Source: Rhabdophis nuchalis | Taxonomy: Eukaryota > Chordata > Lepidosauria > Squamata > Natricidae | Assembly (NCBI GenBank): GCA_039707465.1 | Contig: CM077644.1 | Location: 200,295,962 to 200,359,961 of the forward strand | Reading direction: 5' to 3' | Length of the DNA stretch: 64,000 nucleotides | The notes under the pieces: model-generated | Database searches by the model: none | Told to the model about the DNA's origin: nothing | What the model saw: only the letters and a program-made list of their open reading frames with translations | Made by a program: the position numbers and the translations under genes | Shown: in pieces, positions 22,760-32,715 of the stretch | How positions within the stretch are numbered: the stretch's first letter is position 1 | Layout of the letters: each line of letters begins with the position of its first letter

Positions 22760-25700
22760 ATGCATGCATGCATACATTAAAAAGAACTCTTGGAGTCACT
22801 TTGGATAGTGACATGGTAGCATATAAATTTAATAAAAATATTTCTGATACTATTCAGCACTTCAGAAAATAGTTATTCATATATGTTTTATAAATAAAAC
22901 AAATTGTAGGAAAATAATCCCTGCAATTCATGTCTACTATTTAGAAGTTTGAAAGAACAAAAACTAGGATAGCATCTTAAGCACTTATGAAACTTAAGAG
23001 TTGTATCTGATGAAGTGAACTGTAGCCTCTAAAAGCTTATTCCTGGTCACAAAAGGTGCTATCAGATTTCTGATATTCTGGTAAATCTATGCTTTGTGTA
23101 GATAGATACTGAAGGAGCATATTTGCCATATTTATATGAAGAACATTTGAACTAAGGATTTCCTCCTTGTACGGTACTACACAGCTCATTATAGAGGAAA
23201 TACTGAAATATATAGCATAGCAATTTAAAACAGATATTCACAAATTTCCCCTAAAACAGGGGTCCCCAACCCCCGGGCCGCGGACCGGTGCCGGTCCGTG
23301 GCTGGATAGGAGCCGGGCCGCAGGGCCGGAGAGGAGGAGGAGGGAGCAGCCGACGGTGGGACTCCTGCGCGCCGCAGCAAAACAGCCCGCGGATTCCCTT
23401 CCTCCCTGCCCCCCCAGAGCTTCCCCCAACCGGCATGCCACCCACTCGTCTTTTTCCAGGAGCTGCGGAGGTTCCTCCACCCCACCCCACCCCCACCCCA
23501 CGGAGCCTTCTCAAGCTCCTGGAAGGAGCCTGACCGAGCGCACGAGGGACCAAGCTCGGCAGCGGCCGCCCGGGCGGGGCAGGCTAAGGCTAGTGAGCGA
23601 GTCGAGCCGAGCTGAGGAGACTCCGCGGTGGGGGCAGGGGGGGGGGGCGGGACGACGACAGACCGACAGAGAGAGGCATAGACACAGAGAGAGACAGGGT
23701 GGGAGGGAATCAGAGAGAGTCTCACACACACACAAACACACGGAGGGAAGGAGGGAGAGAAAGATAGACAGGCACAGAATGAATGATTAATGCGAGACAG
23801 ACAGACACACACACACACACACAGAGTGACAGAGATGGGCGGACGAAGGAGAGAGAGACAGAAAGAAAAAGAGAGAAAGAGAAAGAGAAAGAAAGTGGGA
23901 GAGAGAGAGAAAGTAAGAGAGAGAGAAAGAAAGACAAACAGAAAAAGAGACAAAGGAAAGAAAGAAAAAGAAAGAGAGGGAAAGAAAGAAAAAGAGACAG
24001 AAAGAGAAAGAAAGAGAGGGAGAGGGAAAGAGAAAGAGAGAAAGAAATAAAGAGAGAGAGAAAGAGGGAAAGAAAGAAAAAATGAGAAAGAGGGAGAGAA
24101 AGAGAAAGAAAGAGAGAGAGAGAGAAAGAGGGAAAGAGAGAGAAAGAGAAAGAAATAGAGAGAGAAAGAGGGAAAGAAAGAAAAAATGAGAGAGAAAGAA
24201 AGAGAGAGAAAGAGGGAGAGAAAGAGAAAGAAAGAAAGAGAGAAAGAGAAAGAAATAAAGAGAGAGAAAGAGAAAGAAAGAGGGAAGGAAAGAAAGAGAG
24301 AGAGAACTTATGACCACAATTGAGCCCAAAAGTTTGGTTGCTAACCAAGACCATTGTTAAGTGAGTTTCACATTTTCCAAATTGGCCACGCCCACCCAGT
24401 CACATGACTGGTGAGCCACTCAGCCGGTCCGCAGAGTTTTCTTTAAAATGAAACCGGTCCCTGGTGCAAAAAAGGTTGGGGACCCCTGCCCTAAAACACA
24501 TCTGATAATTTTTCAAAAATGTAGCTTAAACTGTATTTAGGATAGAGATCTTACCAAAATATATTCTGCTTATTTTGTGTACGATTCAATAAAGTATCTA
24601 TGGTATATGTCTAGTGAAAGCTGACCATACCATGAAAAAGCTACTTTGAAAGTTCAAGAAATTCAAAACTCTTCAAAATCTGAGTTAGCATCAATTCTTA
24701 ACAGATCCCTTTAGAAGTTCACTCTGTATCTATGCAAAAGGAATAAGGAATCTTGCTCTAGAAGCGTTTTACTATGATCCTTCCTTCCATTTATCTATCT
24801 ACATCTTTAGCTTCCAATGAACAACAAATGAAATTCACGTAACCTGTGAACATTCTTTTATACTTTGAGGATTTTTAAGCTTTCAAAAGCCTTGTTTTTT
24901 GCAGCTGGTAACCACTTGAAACTAGGCCTTTCAGTAGCTTACCAGACTTAACAAATGTATACCATTTTAAAATTATTCCTTTAACTCTCTAAAAGCTATC
25001 TTTTATTGCTATACAGATAGTCCTCGAGTTACAACCATTCGTTTACTGATCATTTGAAGTTACAACAGCACTAGAAAAAATAAGTTATGCCTGTTTTTCA
25101 TTCACAACTGTTGCAGATTATGTCCCATGGTCACATAATCAAAATCTGGATGCTTGTCAATTGGTATGCATTTATGACGGTTGCAGTATCCTGGGGTCAT
25201 GTGATCACCTTGTGATCTTTGAACAAGCAAAGTCAACAGGTTAGTCAGATTCACTTAACCGTGTTACAAACTTAACAAATCAGTGATTCATTTAACTATG
25301 GCAAGAAAAGTTGTAAAATGACCCAAAACTCATTTAACTGTCTTGTTTAGGAATGGAAATTTGAGATTCAATTGTGGTCATAAGTCAAGGACTACTGGTA
25401 TTTTGCTATGATCCTAAAACTATTCATTTCAAACCCTCTTTCCAAAATTACGTAAGCATTCCAGACTTCATCTGTCAGGATTCCACCACACCCTGAATTT
25501 CATCATTTTAACTACATCTCAGTTCTCAGGGGCTATCCGTGCTTCTGTAAGCATTGCAGAGATGCTTACAAAAAGAGAGAGCGACAGGGAGAAACAAACT
25601 TAAAGGAGCAGACAAGATACAATACCCTTTACATCCAAAAGTATATATTTGTATCACCATTTTTCTGTCTGCATTTATCAAAACGCATGTCCATGTAACT

Positions 25701-27002
25701 CAGGAGGATTTGTACCACAGTTACTGTATCACAAGACCTATAAAGTATAAAAACCCTGTCTCTTTTATATATCAATAGGCATTCTAACCGTGACTTTGGT
25801 TACTCTGCACATTATCTATCACCTGCCAGTCTTACAGAATATTGATTTGAAGCCATTGTCTCTTTGCTTGAACTGTATTTAAACCCCACCAATCTTTTCC
25901 AGTGTGAGAACAGGAAGCATTAGACATCCACTGGTGTATTACCCTTTTAAACATTTCTAAGAAGATATTGGACACAGCCATTTATCTGAAATGCTATAGG
26001 GTTTCCTGCATGAGCAGGGGGTTGGACTAGAAGACCTCTATGGTCCCTTCCAACTCTGTTATTCTGTAACTGTGTTTGGGTGGCCTGTTCTGGGGTGGTG
26101 AAGGACAGTCAAACCCAAATTTATTCTTGATGAATGTATTTTATTCTCCTTGTGTACACTGAGAGCATATGCAAAAACAAATTCCTTGCGTGTCCAACCA
26201 CACTTGGCCAATTAAGAACTCTATTCTATTAATAATAATCTTTATTGTCATTGTACTAAAATTACAATGAATAATATTCTTAGACCTTCAAAACAATCGT
26301 TGAGTGAGCCACAAAATTAACCCTCTACACTCAGATATACGGCGAAAAATACTCCACAATAAGGCAGCGTAGATTTCTTTTAAAAAAATAAATAAAACGA
26401 TTCTAACATGATTTCTAAAGTTTACCGGAGCCAAAGAAATGTACGTTAAGCCTTGGGGAGACTAACAAGGGAAGGAAGTGGGAGAAGGGCCGACCCGAAG
26501 CAAACAACTCCCCTCGCTCTTTCTCTCTCGCCCCTCGCCCCGAAAAACTCAGCCTTAGTTATGGGTTCAGGTCCAGGCAGACGCCGCGGTCAGAGAGCTA
26601 AAGGCTGGGGAGGGGGCAGTCAAGCCCTTCCCGGGACCGAGCGAGGAGGAAAGGCTGAGGCGCCGCTCACCGAACGGTCCGGATGACGAAGTAAACGATG
26701 AGGGCAGCGCTGGCCAGGACCAGCACCGAGAGGGCACGCTGGGTCATGGGCTGGTTGACCTCCGAGCGGGGGGGCGCGGCGGCCATGCTGCCGTTCACGC
26801 TCACGCCGCCGCCCCGCGCTCCTCCCTCGCCGGCAGAAGAGCCGCTGCCGCCCGGCATCCCCGAGGGCGCATCCGAGGGCCCCTCTCGCAAGGCGGAAGT
26901 GGGTTTCGCGGTGGTAGGCGTCGCTCCTCCTCCGCACAGCACGGCCGCCAGAAGCAGCGCCAGCAAAAGCGACAGGGGCGGCGGCGGCCAGAGCCGCCGC
27001 AT
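18696..27002 (-). CDS. FAM174A: FAM174A gene (three exons), single-pass membrane protein
   Basis: Spliced coding sequence on the minus strand: 27002-26671, 21263-21129 and 18699-18696, giving 156 codons plus stop. Introns run 26670-21264 (about 5.4 kb) and 21128-18700 (about 2.4 kb), both GT-AG. The protein has an N-terminal hydrophobic signal peptide, a low-complexity Gly/Ser/Pro/Ala ectodomain with one N-G-S sequon at residues 70-72, a PMTQRAL segment leading into a transmembrane helix (about 91-107), and a basic then acidic cytoplasmic tail ending NHPRR. The [22 protein letters not shown] and ELTPLEQ stretches match what I know of vertebrate FAM174A (TMEM157), whereas FAM174B differs at these positions. 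The human protein is about 190 aa, so the ectodomain here is shorter. Molecular function is poorly defined in the family. Assignment rests on recalled family sequence, not a search. Confidence 0.93.
18836..19632. mobile_element. hAT element in FAM174A intron 2
   Basis: The termini CAGTGGTGGGCAAAC and, reversed, CAGTGGTCGGCAAAC agree at 14 of 15. The 8-bp duplication TCTTAGCC at 18828-18835 and 19633-19640 is perfect. Inside are about 100 bp of unique sequence with a GGGTGGGCGTGGCCAA module, a polypyrimidine run with (TG)n and TCTC/CCTC repeats (19025-19310), then a GC-rich, CpG-rich block to 19615. It has no transposase. Long open frames here (for example 254 aa minus) are repeat translations, not genes. 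Confidence 0.9.
19025..19310. repeat. Polypyrimidine and (TG)n array inside a hAT
   Basis: CTTT units, then (TG)n at 19152-19180, then TCTC and CCTC units. The mirror composition to the purine array at 23645-24305 is noteworthy. Confidence 0.9.
21129..21263 (-). CDS. FAM174A: FAM174A exon 2, conserved cytoplasmic tail
   Basis: The acceptor TTTTGTATTAG precedes 21263. The split Arg codon is completed as CG|A, then [20 protein letters not shown] follows: a basic juxtamembrane stop-transfer stretch and then the conserved tail. Next come ELTPLEQ, six consecutive Asp from a pure GAT repeat, and [10 protein letters not shown]. The donor after 21129 is GTTAGT, leaving AG of the last Arg codon. At 135 bp the exon keeps frame with exons 1 and 3. 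Both ends match the exon structure expected for this family. It was not visible as a long frame because it is short and framed by introns. Confidence 0.92.
21511..21731. mobile_element. hAT-type MITE in FAM174A intron 1
   Basis: The termini CAATGATAGTCAACCT and, reversed, CAGGGGTAGTCAATCT match closely. Flanks ATGTAGAG (21503-21510) and ATGTAGCG (21732-21739) differ at one position. It is 221 bp, non-coding, 248 bp upstream of exon 2 on the gene strand. Confidence 0.82.
22495..22690 (-). mobile_element. LINE 3' tail fragment, antisense
   Basis: AATCTTTATTGTCATTGTAC at the left is the reverse of an ACAATGACAATAAAG tail also seen at 6565-6605 (plus) and 26228-26265 (minus). CTGACAGCCCAAGGGTAGAA follows. 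The clade is uncertain. Confidence 0.5.
22690..22775. repeat. (TATG)n/(TG)n microsatellite in FAM174A intron 1
   Basis: ATGTATG units flank a (TG)n core and end in GCATGCATGCATAC. Confidence 0.9.
23257..24488. mobile_element. hAT element in FAM174A intron 1 with purine expansion
   Basis: Perfect 15-bp termini CAGGGGTCCCCAACC and a perfect 8-bp duplication CCCTAAAA at 23249-23256 and 24489-24496. After the left end is a GGACCGGTGCCGGTCCGTGG block and a GC-rich part, then a purine-rich simple repeat of about 650 bp (23645-24305). Next comes a module that matches, in reverse, part of the hAT at 18836, and then the right end. It has no transposase. The copy at 53777-54219 has the same termini but lacks the expansion. 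Confidence 0.9.
23645..24305. repeat. Purine-rich (GA)n/(GAAA)n array inside a hAT
   Basis: Roughly 650 bp of GA, GAAA and GGGA units, almost only purines from 23850 onwards, with a short CACACA interlude near 23805. It could form triplex DNA. Confidence 0.9.
25014..25398. mobile_element. TA-flanked MITE (Tc1/mariner-like) in FAM174A intron 1
   Basis: The termini CAGATAGTCCTCGAGTTAC and, reversed, CCAGTAGTCCTTGACTTAT are flanked by TA on both sides. It is 385 bp, non-coding, with GGGGTCATGTGATCACC inside. Partial relatives occur at 48572, 54765, 55675 and 57298. The TA duplication fits Tc1/mariner but no transposase is seen, so the class is inferred. Confidence 0.7.
25985..26075 (+). mobile_element. 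CR1 LINE 3' end
   Basis: GGGGGTTGGACTAGAAGACC then CCTTCCAACTCTGTTATTCTG is the classic CR1 3' terminus in reptiles. It lies upstream of the FAM174A promoter's 3' side, in intron 1 of that gene. Confidence 0.75.
26115..26240 (+). mobile_element. CR1/L3-type 3' end with ATTCT tail
   Basis: TTATTCTCCTTGTGTACACTG then CACACTTGGCCAATTAAGAA and a short CTATTCTATT tail. This resembles the snake CR1-L3 3' end known to carry ATTCT-type microsatellites. The copy is diverged. Confidence 0.6.
26228..26270 (-). mobile_element. LINE 3' tail fragment, antisense
   Basis: AATAATCTTTATTGTCATTG followed by TACTAAAATTACAATGA is the reverse of the same ACAATGACAATAAAG tail. Confidence 0.45.
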
Positions 27003-27270
27003 GGCACCCAATCTAAGCCTGGCCTGGCGGAGCGCGGCCTAAGCCCCGCCGGTTCCTCGACGGAAGGAAGACGAGGAGGCGGAAGTGCTCATCTTTCCGG
27101 CGACTGAAGACGCTGCCATGGACGCCGAGCGACGCTATGAGGCCTCAGCTCCGCCCCCACCCCGGTTCCTGCCACGTGACCGAGGGACCTCGGGCGCCTG
27201 CGCAATAGTTGTTGCCGCGGCGGTTGCTTTGAGATTGGCTTTAGTGGGAGGGTGGAGGAAGAGCTGATGG
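26430..27270 (-). promoter_or_regulatory. CpG-island promoter of FAM174A
   Basis: This is an abrupt GC- and CpG-rich island in AT-rich DNA, covering exon 1 and about 260 bases upstream. Visible candidate sites upstream of the ATG are an ETS-type CGGAAGTG at 27080-27087, a GC box CCGCCCC at 27151-27157, an E-box CACGTGAC at 27173-27180, an NRF1-like GCGCCTGCGC at 27194-27203 and a CCAAT box on the gene strand at 27238-27234. There is no clear TATA box, so this is a typical dispersed housekeeping promoter. The start site probably lies near 27050-27130. Such islands are often bidirectional, but I see no credible plus-strand gene. The frame at 27085-27267 is short and unlike any family I know. 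Confidence 0.75.
26671..27002 (-). CDS. FAM174A: FAM174A exon 1 coding part
   Basis: The ATG at 27002-27000 has G at -3 and is preceded in frame only by a TTG, so I start here rather than at 27011. Residues 1-26 (MRRLW then a Leu/Ala run to CGGG) form a signal peptide. Residues 27-83 are a disordered Gly/Ser/Pro-rich ectodomain with an N-glycosylation sequon at 70-72. PMTQRALS begins at 85 and the transmembrane helix spans about 91-107, followed by RTV. The exon ends inside an Arg codon (CG) at 26671 and the next bases read GTGAGC, a strong donor. Without splicing the frame would stop at once (TGA), which supports the splice call. Base composition is strongly GC-rich, unlike the surrounding AT-rich DNA, because the exon lies in the CpG island. 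Confidence 0.92.
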
Positions 27271-27402
27271 AAAGTAAGGCGCTTTGGAGTGCCAGAAGGA
27301 GACCGGATTTGTATTTGCTCCCATAGTAATAACTGTTGTCCCAACATTTCTATTCCTTCCTTCCTTCCATCTATCCACATTTGGAGGGTTTGCTTTGCGA
27401 AC

Positions 27403-27590
27403 GTCTATGAAGATTCTCAGTCATTCAGGTCATGGTTGTCCCAAAGGTGCTTTTTCTGGTTTTTCTTTGAATACATTTTACTTCTCAACCAAGAAGCTCC
27501 TTCTTCAAGAAAAACAAGAAAGTTAAGTTGCCTCTTGGAAAACCACCTTGGGACAACCATGACTTGTATGACTTAGAATCCCCATAGACA
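27403..27590. mobile_element. Foldback repeat with about 60-bp inverted ends
   Basis: The left end GTCTATGAAGATTCTCAGTC and the reversed right end GTCTATGGGGATTCTAAGTC pair over roughly 60 bp with some mismatches (GGTTGTCCCAA is shared). The centre is AAGAAGCTCCTTCTT. Related sequence is at 27690-27775, 43345-43440 and 63655-63905. The flanks TTTGCGA and TTAGCGA are only loosely similar. Confidence 0.6.
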
Positions 27591-27689
27591 TTTAGCGATG
27601 CGCTTTGGGCTGAACACTTCAAATGGTGGGAGTATGAACAGATTTCCAGAAAATTTGCAGACTACGGGAACCATATGTGCTGAGAGATT

Positions 27690-27780
27690 AAGAAGCTTCT
27701 TGGATGAGAAGCAAAACATCTTCAAAGAAAAAACAAAGTCCAGTTGCCTCTTGAAAAGGCACCTTTGGGATATTATTGTA
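27690..27780 (+). repeat. Partial copy of the foldback family
   Basis: AAGAAGCTTCTTGGATGAGA, GCAAAACATCTTCAAAG and CACCTTTGGGA match the sense half of the foldback repeats. No termini are visible. Confidence 0.5.
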
Positions 27781-28414
27781 AACACTAATATAGACACTCC
27801 TGTTTGTATTGAATAGAGCTCCTCGACATTTCCTGTGCCTGCATGAATAAAGGATAATAAACAATTGGTAGTAGATAATAAACTACCCAAAACAAGCTTA
27901 CCGTACCTATCAGCCATGCAGTCTGTTATACCTGTTGCCTTAGCCATATAAGCGAAAGCATGAAGCTGTACTGTAATGTAGATATCAGCCTGATTTGGCC
28001 TTGATGTTTTCACTGAATCCAAGAATTTATTTTGTAAATCAAGGTTAATGGTGTAGTTAGTGTCTGCTGTGTGAACTCACTGGATTAATCAATAAACCAG
28101 TTACTGTTATAATGTGTATGTCACCCAACTCAGTGATTCTGGGTGGCTCAAAATAATCAAAGAACTTACAATAAAATCAATAAAAGGTAAAAGATGGTGC
28201 AAAATGAAGAGGAGGGTCTCTAAAGTAATGATAATAGCCACTAGGTAACTAGTAATTGTTTCCGCCTAGCCCAATATTGTCTACTTAGTTGTTCCTAATG
28301 TGATTCTATCTTTATATATATTGCAGTACAAATCTCATCACAAGTATAGTACAGAAAACACCTGGACATTAAGATAGGCAAATTGGTTATTAATGTGCTT
28401 TGCAAGATAGCAGA

Positions 28415-29425
28415 ATAAAAGAGTTGGAAGAGACCTTGGAGGTCTTCCAGCCAAACCTGGTCAAGTAGAAACCCTTTACCATTATGGATAAGTAGCTGTC
28501 CACTCTCTTAAAAGTATTATGATGGAGTACCCACAGTATCTGAAGGCAAGCTCTTCCACTGTTTAATTGTCCTCACTGTTAGGAAATTTCTTCTTAATTT
28601 CAAGTTGCTTTCTTCTTGATTAGTTTCCATCCATTCCTTCTTGTCTTGTCTTCTGGTGCTTTAGGAAATATGTTGACCCCTCCCTCCCTTTATTTGTGGT
28701 AGCTCCTCAAATATTGGAACACTGCTATCACCCCTAATCCTTTTCACCAGACTAGCAATTCCTGCAATCATTCTTCATATATTTTAGCTTCCAGCCTCCT
28801 AATCATCTTTGTTTCTTTTTCCAGAGTGTCAACATAGCACCCGTTTTATAATATGTTGAACAAAACTGGCTGCAGTATACTAAGGCTTTATAATGTGGTA
28901 TTAATACTTCACATTCACCTGATCTTGATTCTATCCTTCTGTTAATGTAGCCTAGGATTGCTTTGGCTTTTTTGGCGGCTGCTGCACACTGCTGGCTCAT
29001 ATTGTCCATTAGGACTCCAAGATCTCTCTCATTTATACTGCTATCAAGTCAGGTTTAAGCTAATCTGTACCTTTACATTTGTTTTTTTTTTGCCTGTATA
29101 AACCCTACTTTTCTCTATATTTCATTTCATTTCGTTAGACAGGGCCCAACGTTCAAGTCTGAGATCCATCTGGATTTTGAGCCTATATTCTGGGGTATTG
29201 GGTTTTCTTGCCAGTTTAGTGTCATCTGCAAATTTGAATAGTTCCCTTTCTACTCCCTCATTTATGAAGATGTTGAAAAGTACTGGCCCTAAATGGACCA
29301 TGTGGGACTTACTGCTTACTTCTGTAGATATAGTTCCATTAAGGATGCCACTTTGAATGCAATTTGTCAGCCAGTTACGAATCCACCGGTGGTGATGCTG
29401 TCTAGCCCACATTTTTCAAGCTCAC
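28415..29425 (-). mobile_element. CR1 LINE 3' half, antisense, decayed
   Basis: On the minus strand, 29412-29122 encodes reverse transcriptase remnants (RNWLTNCIQSG, LGPVLFNIFINE, FKFADDTKLAR), and 29009-28803 encodes the typical CR1 thumb region MSQQCAAAAKKAKAILGYIN. The 3' UTR follows down to about 28415, ending with the ACCTTGGAGGTC-type CR1 tail. The QG of GVPQG is lost and stops and shifts separate the blocks, so it is dead. The YADD-equivalent FADD is kept. Confidence 0.85.
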
Positions 29426-31484
29426 CAAGAAGTAAGTTGAAGTCAAAATATATTGAAGTTCTAATCTGTCATTTTTATTATTTTTGCTAGCCATCTTATT
29501 TTTCAGTATATGTATTTCAAAGTGGGGCAAGCAGGATTCTCCAGTGTTTTTATTTCATTGGTTTAGTTTAAAGTTTTGGCTAAGCTAGAACAGCTCTGCA
29601 TTATTCCTCTAACTGATAAGTCTTTTTTTACTGTTATATGGCAAGATGTAGAATATTTAGTACTTTACAGATATGCAGAATTGAATTATAAATAATTGAC
29701 AATTCTTTCTTCCAATATTTGTATTACATCATCTGTCATCAATAATAATGTTTTATTTTTGGAATCTAGTGCATTATAAATTTGATCCTAAAAATAAACT
29801 TTCTTCATTTCTTACATTACTGCTTGAAGTTAACTTTACAGAATGCCAACTTGGCAGATTTTAATTTTATTAGTAATAATTTAAAAAGTGTTTATGCAGC
29901 CTTTTACTAAGTAAACTACAAATTATTAATTAAACGGGTGTCCAATCTAATCTTAGATTCAGTTTTTTATACATTTTTATCCTATCAGTGTCAGATGCTA
30001 CTTTTTAAAGAGAAATTAGAAATTATTAAGTTCCTATAATTTTGTCACTTGAATTTACTATATGTTAAAGGATTGCTTTCTTCATTAACCAATTGCATAC
30101 TTTACTAATTCTTCATTTAAATATTTTACATGACATAATAGGAACAGATCGTGATTCAGTAAATGCTACTCAATTATGTTTTTAAATTAATCAAATCGGG
30201 TTGACTGATGTTAGGTAGAAAAAGGAAAATACAGTACATCTTCTTTTCTTCTTCTACAAATACAGTAGTTGTTGCAGATGAATGATAATGAATGATGAAA
30301 GTTCATACATTACGGCTCAGTTTACTGAATTTGCTCAGGCACAAGTTTCTTTTTAAATTGGTTAATCAAGCGACATCTTGGAGGAGGGCTCTTGGGAACT
30401 TTGAAAAGATAGCAATTTTCTTTCTCTGAATTTAATGACAAATGCAGTTTTACTGTGCTTTCTTTTTTATTGGACTTAGGTTTTAAATTTGTAGAATAAG
30501 CTGCTTTGAGAACCCAAAAGGTGGTTGAGAATTTCATAGAATGAAATATTACTATTAATAATAATAATATGATTCTATTTCTGTCAGCATACTGTAGATA
30601 TACATTTTACCAGATTAAGTGGCGCTGACTCAGATAATGACTCCAATTTATCCCAACACTTTTTAAATATTTTAAAAAGCCAAGAGACAGCTCAGATACT
30701 TGGGAAATTATTCTTCCTTTTTGCTTCCTAAATGGATGTAAAGGTATTGATACATCTGATTTTGGGCTGGATAGAAGGAGGAATGAAACCTTCGCATATT
30801 GGGGTAAAAAGCTCCACAATAACTACTATTATGTATTCTGGCAGTGAGAGCCTCTGAAAACCAGAATTATGTTAGTTGTTGCTAAAGATTTGAAAGAAAT
30901 CTATTCTGGATTTCTGTGAGAGTGGAAATGTAAAAAGTTCAGGAACTCTTTCTGGATTGCAATTTACAACGCTAAACAAAGTCTTCCAAAAAAATCAATT
31001 TTCCTTTAATCAAAAACCCACCTCCTTCCTGCAAATCTATCAAAATATTTCTTAAAAGTTTCATACAAAAGGAGTATGCCAGAGAACCAGAGAAATTGAT
31101 GGATGCTGACTGTGACAAGTGAATAGGATGATAATGAGGTTTTTGGATTTTACTATAGTTTCTGATTAATCAACAGAGAGGAAGTCAAAGAATAAAGAAA
31201 ATGATCCAACGATGATTAATACCTCTTTTGTTTGACAGGTCTCTGGTGCAGCTTTTAGTAATTAAAATGATTTTCCCAGGGTTCTGGCAATAGTGCCTTT
31301 AAACATTGTGAACAAATCGAATTCACAATACGGAACTTATTAGAACAACTTCTTTCTAGGTAATATCTACCTTTCAGCACAAAAACAGTTGATTGTACAG
31401 AAAAATATTTGATTGCTATTGCATGCTTTTCCAGTTGACCAAAAACAACTTCTTCTCACTTTAAATTTTTTGTCTAGTATACTT
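29426..31484. other. AT-rich intergenic stretch, nothing recognised
   Basis: Only short frames occur. The 71-aa minus frame at 30322-30537 and others show no motif. Confidence 0.55.
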
Positions 31485-31815
31485 AGGTAAAGGTTTTTCC
31501 TGTTAAGTCATGTCCGACTCTAGGCGATGGTGCTCATCTCTGTTTCTCAGCTGAGGGATCCAGCATTCTCCAAAGATCCTTTCTATGGTCATGTGGCCAG
31601 CATGATTATACACCAAGGTGTATGAAATGCTGTTACTTTCCCACCTATTTATCTACTCACATTTTCATGCTTTCAAACTACTAGATGAGCAAGAGTTGGG
31701 ACAAGGAAAGGAACTCACACTGTCATGCAACTCTTGGGTCTCGAACCTGGGCTGTCAGCTTTCCAGCCAACAAGTCCAGTATCTTAACCGCTGATCCATC
31801 GTGCCCTCTCCTTGT
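31485..31815 (-). mobile_element. Sauria-type tRNA-derived SINE, antisense, diverged
   Basis: The plus strand starts TAGGTAAAGGTTTTTCCTG (reverse of the CCTTTACC tail). It then has TGTCCGACTCTAGGCGATGG, GTCATGTGGCCAGCATGA and ends with a tRNA-like head near 31815. It belongs to an older subfamily than the two sense copies. Confidence 0.78.
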
Positions 31816-32621
31816 ATACTTAGAGTCCCCCAAATTTAACACAAGTCTCCTTATGATTTCAGTAATTTCTGTGTGAATGCTAAAAGTTGACACTGAATTG
31901 CTGACACAATCAATAAAGATATTGCAAGAAAAGAAGACTCATTACTGTTCAAAAAATCTGATGCTATTATAAATATGGAAGCTTTTAAAGATTAAAAATT
32001 ACCAAGATTAATCTTGGTAATTTTGCAATGTAAGTCAACCCTCCTCATATACCTAGGCGCAACCCAACATATTTCAGATATTATTTTAATCTTTTGTTTC
32101 TATAATAACTCAGCCAGAAATTTTCCAAATTGGAAAACAGTCACTAAAAGTACGATATACATAAAATAAAGATAGAGTAGACTTAAGTCTGGTTGGCTAT
32201 GTATGAGCTTCACTGAGAACACTCATTTTCAAGATTGTTTGCATGTCTAATTACAAGTTAAAGGTTATGTTTCAGCTGGTGAAAGATCTATTAAAAGAGC
32301 TCAGTACATTTTAAATGCTGACTGTATGTAATAAGAAGTAAACATTACTAAGTTCAGTGGAGTTTACTCCTGGAGGATTACAGTCATGCCCCATAAACTT
32401 AATTGCAAGATTTTATTAGTGGTTTGATTGCTTTGAATATCTGTGTTTTATGACGGAGTATTAAAACATGCAGTCTTTCTCTCAATCTCTTCTCCTTTGG
32501 GATGTGGCTACTGTCAAGTTAAGCTAAATACAAAATTACTAAAATGAGGTAGAAAGAGAAGAAGATAAAATCAGCTACTGAATTCAAGAATATTTCCTAG
32601 AGTTACTCTGTTTTTCTAGAG

Positions 32622-32715
32622 CAGTAGTCTTGGTAACTTAAAGATATGTGGAATTCAGCTTCCACATTTTCCACAGTTGATTCGTCTTAAAAATTGTCAA
32701 GGTTGAGAAACACTG
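32622..32715. mobile_element. hAT-like MITE, diverged relative of the hairpin element
   Basis: The right end TCAAGGTTGAGAAACACTG reverses to CAGTGTTTCTCAACC, and the left end CAGTAGTCTTGGTAACTTAA is a decayed version. The inside ATGTGGAATTCAGCTTCCAC matches the usual ACTTCAACTCCCAG region loosely. Flanks TTCTAGAG and TACTAGAA agree at six of eight. Confidence 0.6.

Noticed and set aside
23225..24354. Frames of up to 242 aa on the minus strand and 144 aa on the plus strand
   Set aside because: They are translations of the purine array (Ser/Leu/Phe or Arg/Glu/Lys runs) and GC-rich part of a hAT element with clear termini and target duplication.
26620..27042. Other frames overlapping FAM174A exon 1 on both strands (105, 114 and 68 aa)
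   Set aside because: They are shadows in a GC-rich exon; only one frame shows the signal peptide, PMTQRAL and transmembrane pattern and joins exon 2 in phase.
27085..27267. Possible divergent plus-strand gene from the CpG island
   Set aside because: The 60-aa frame has no family resemblance and no convincing continuation by splicing.
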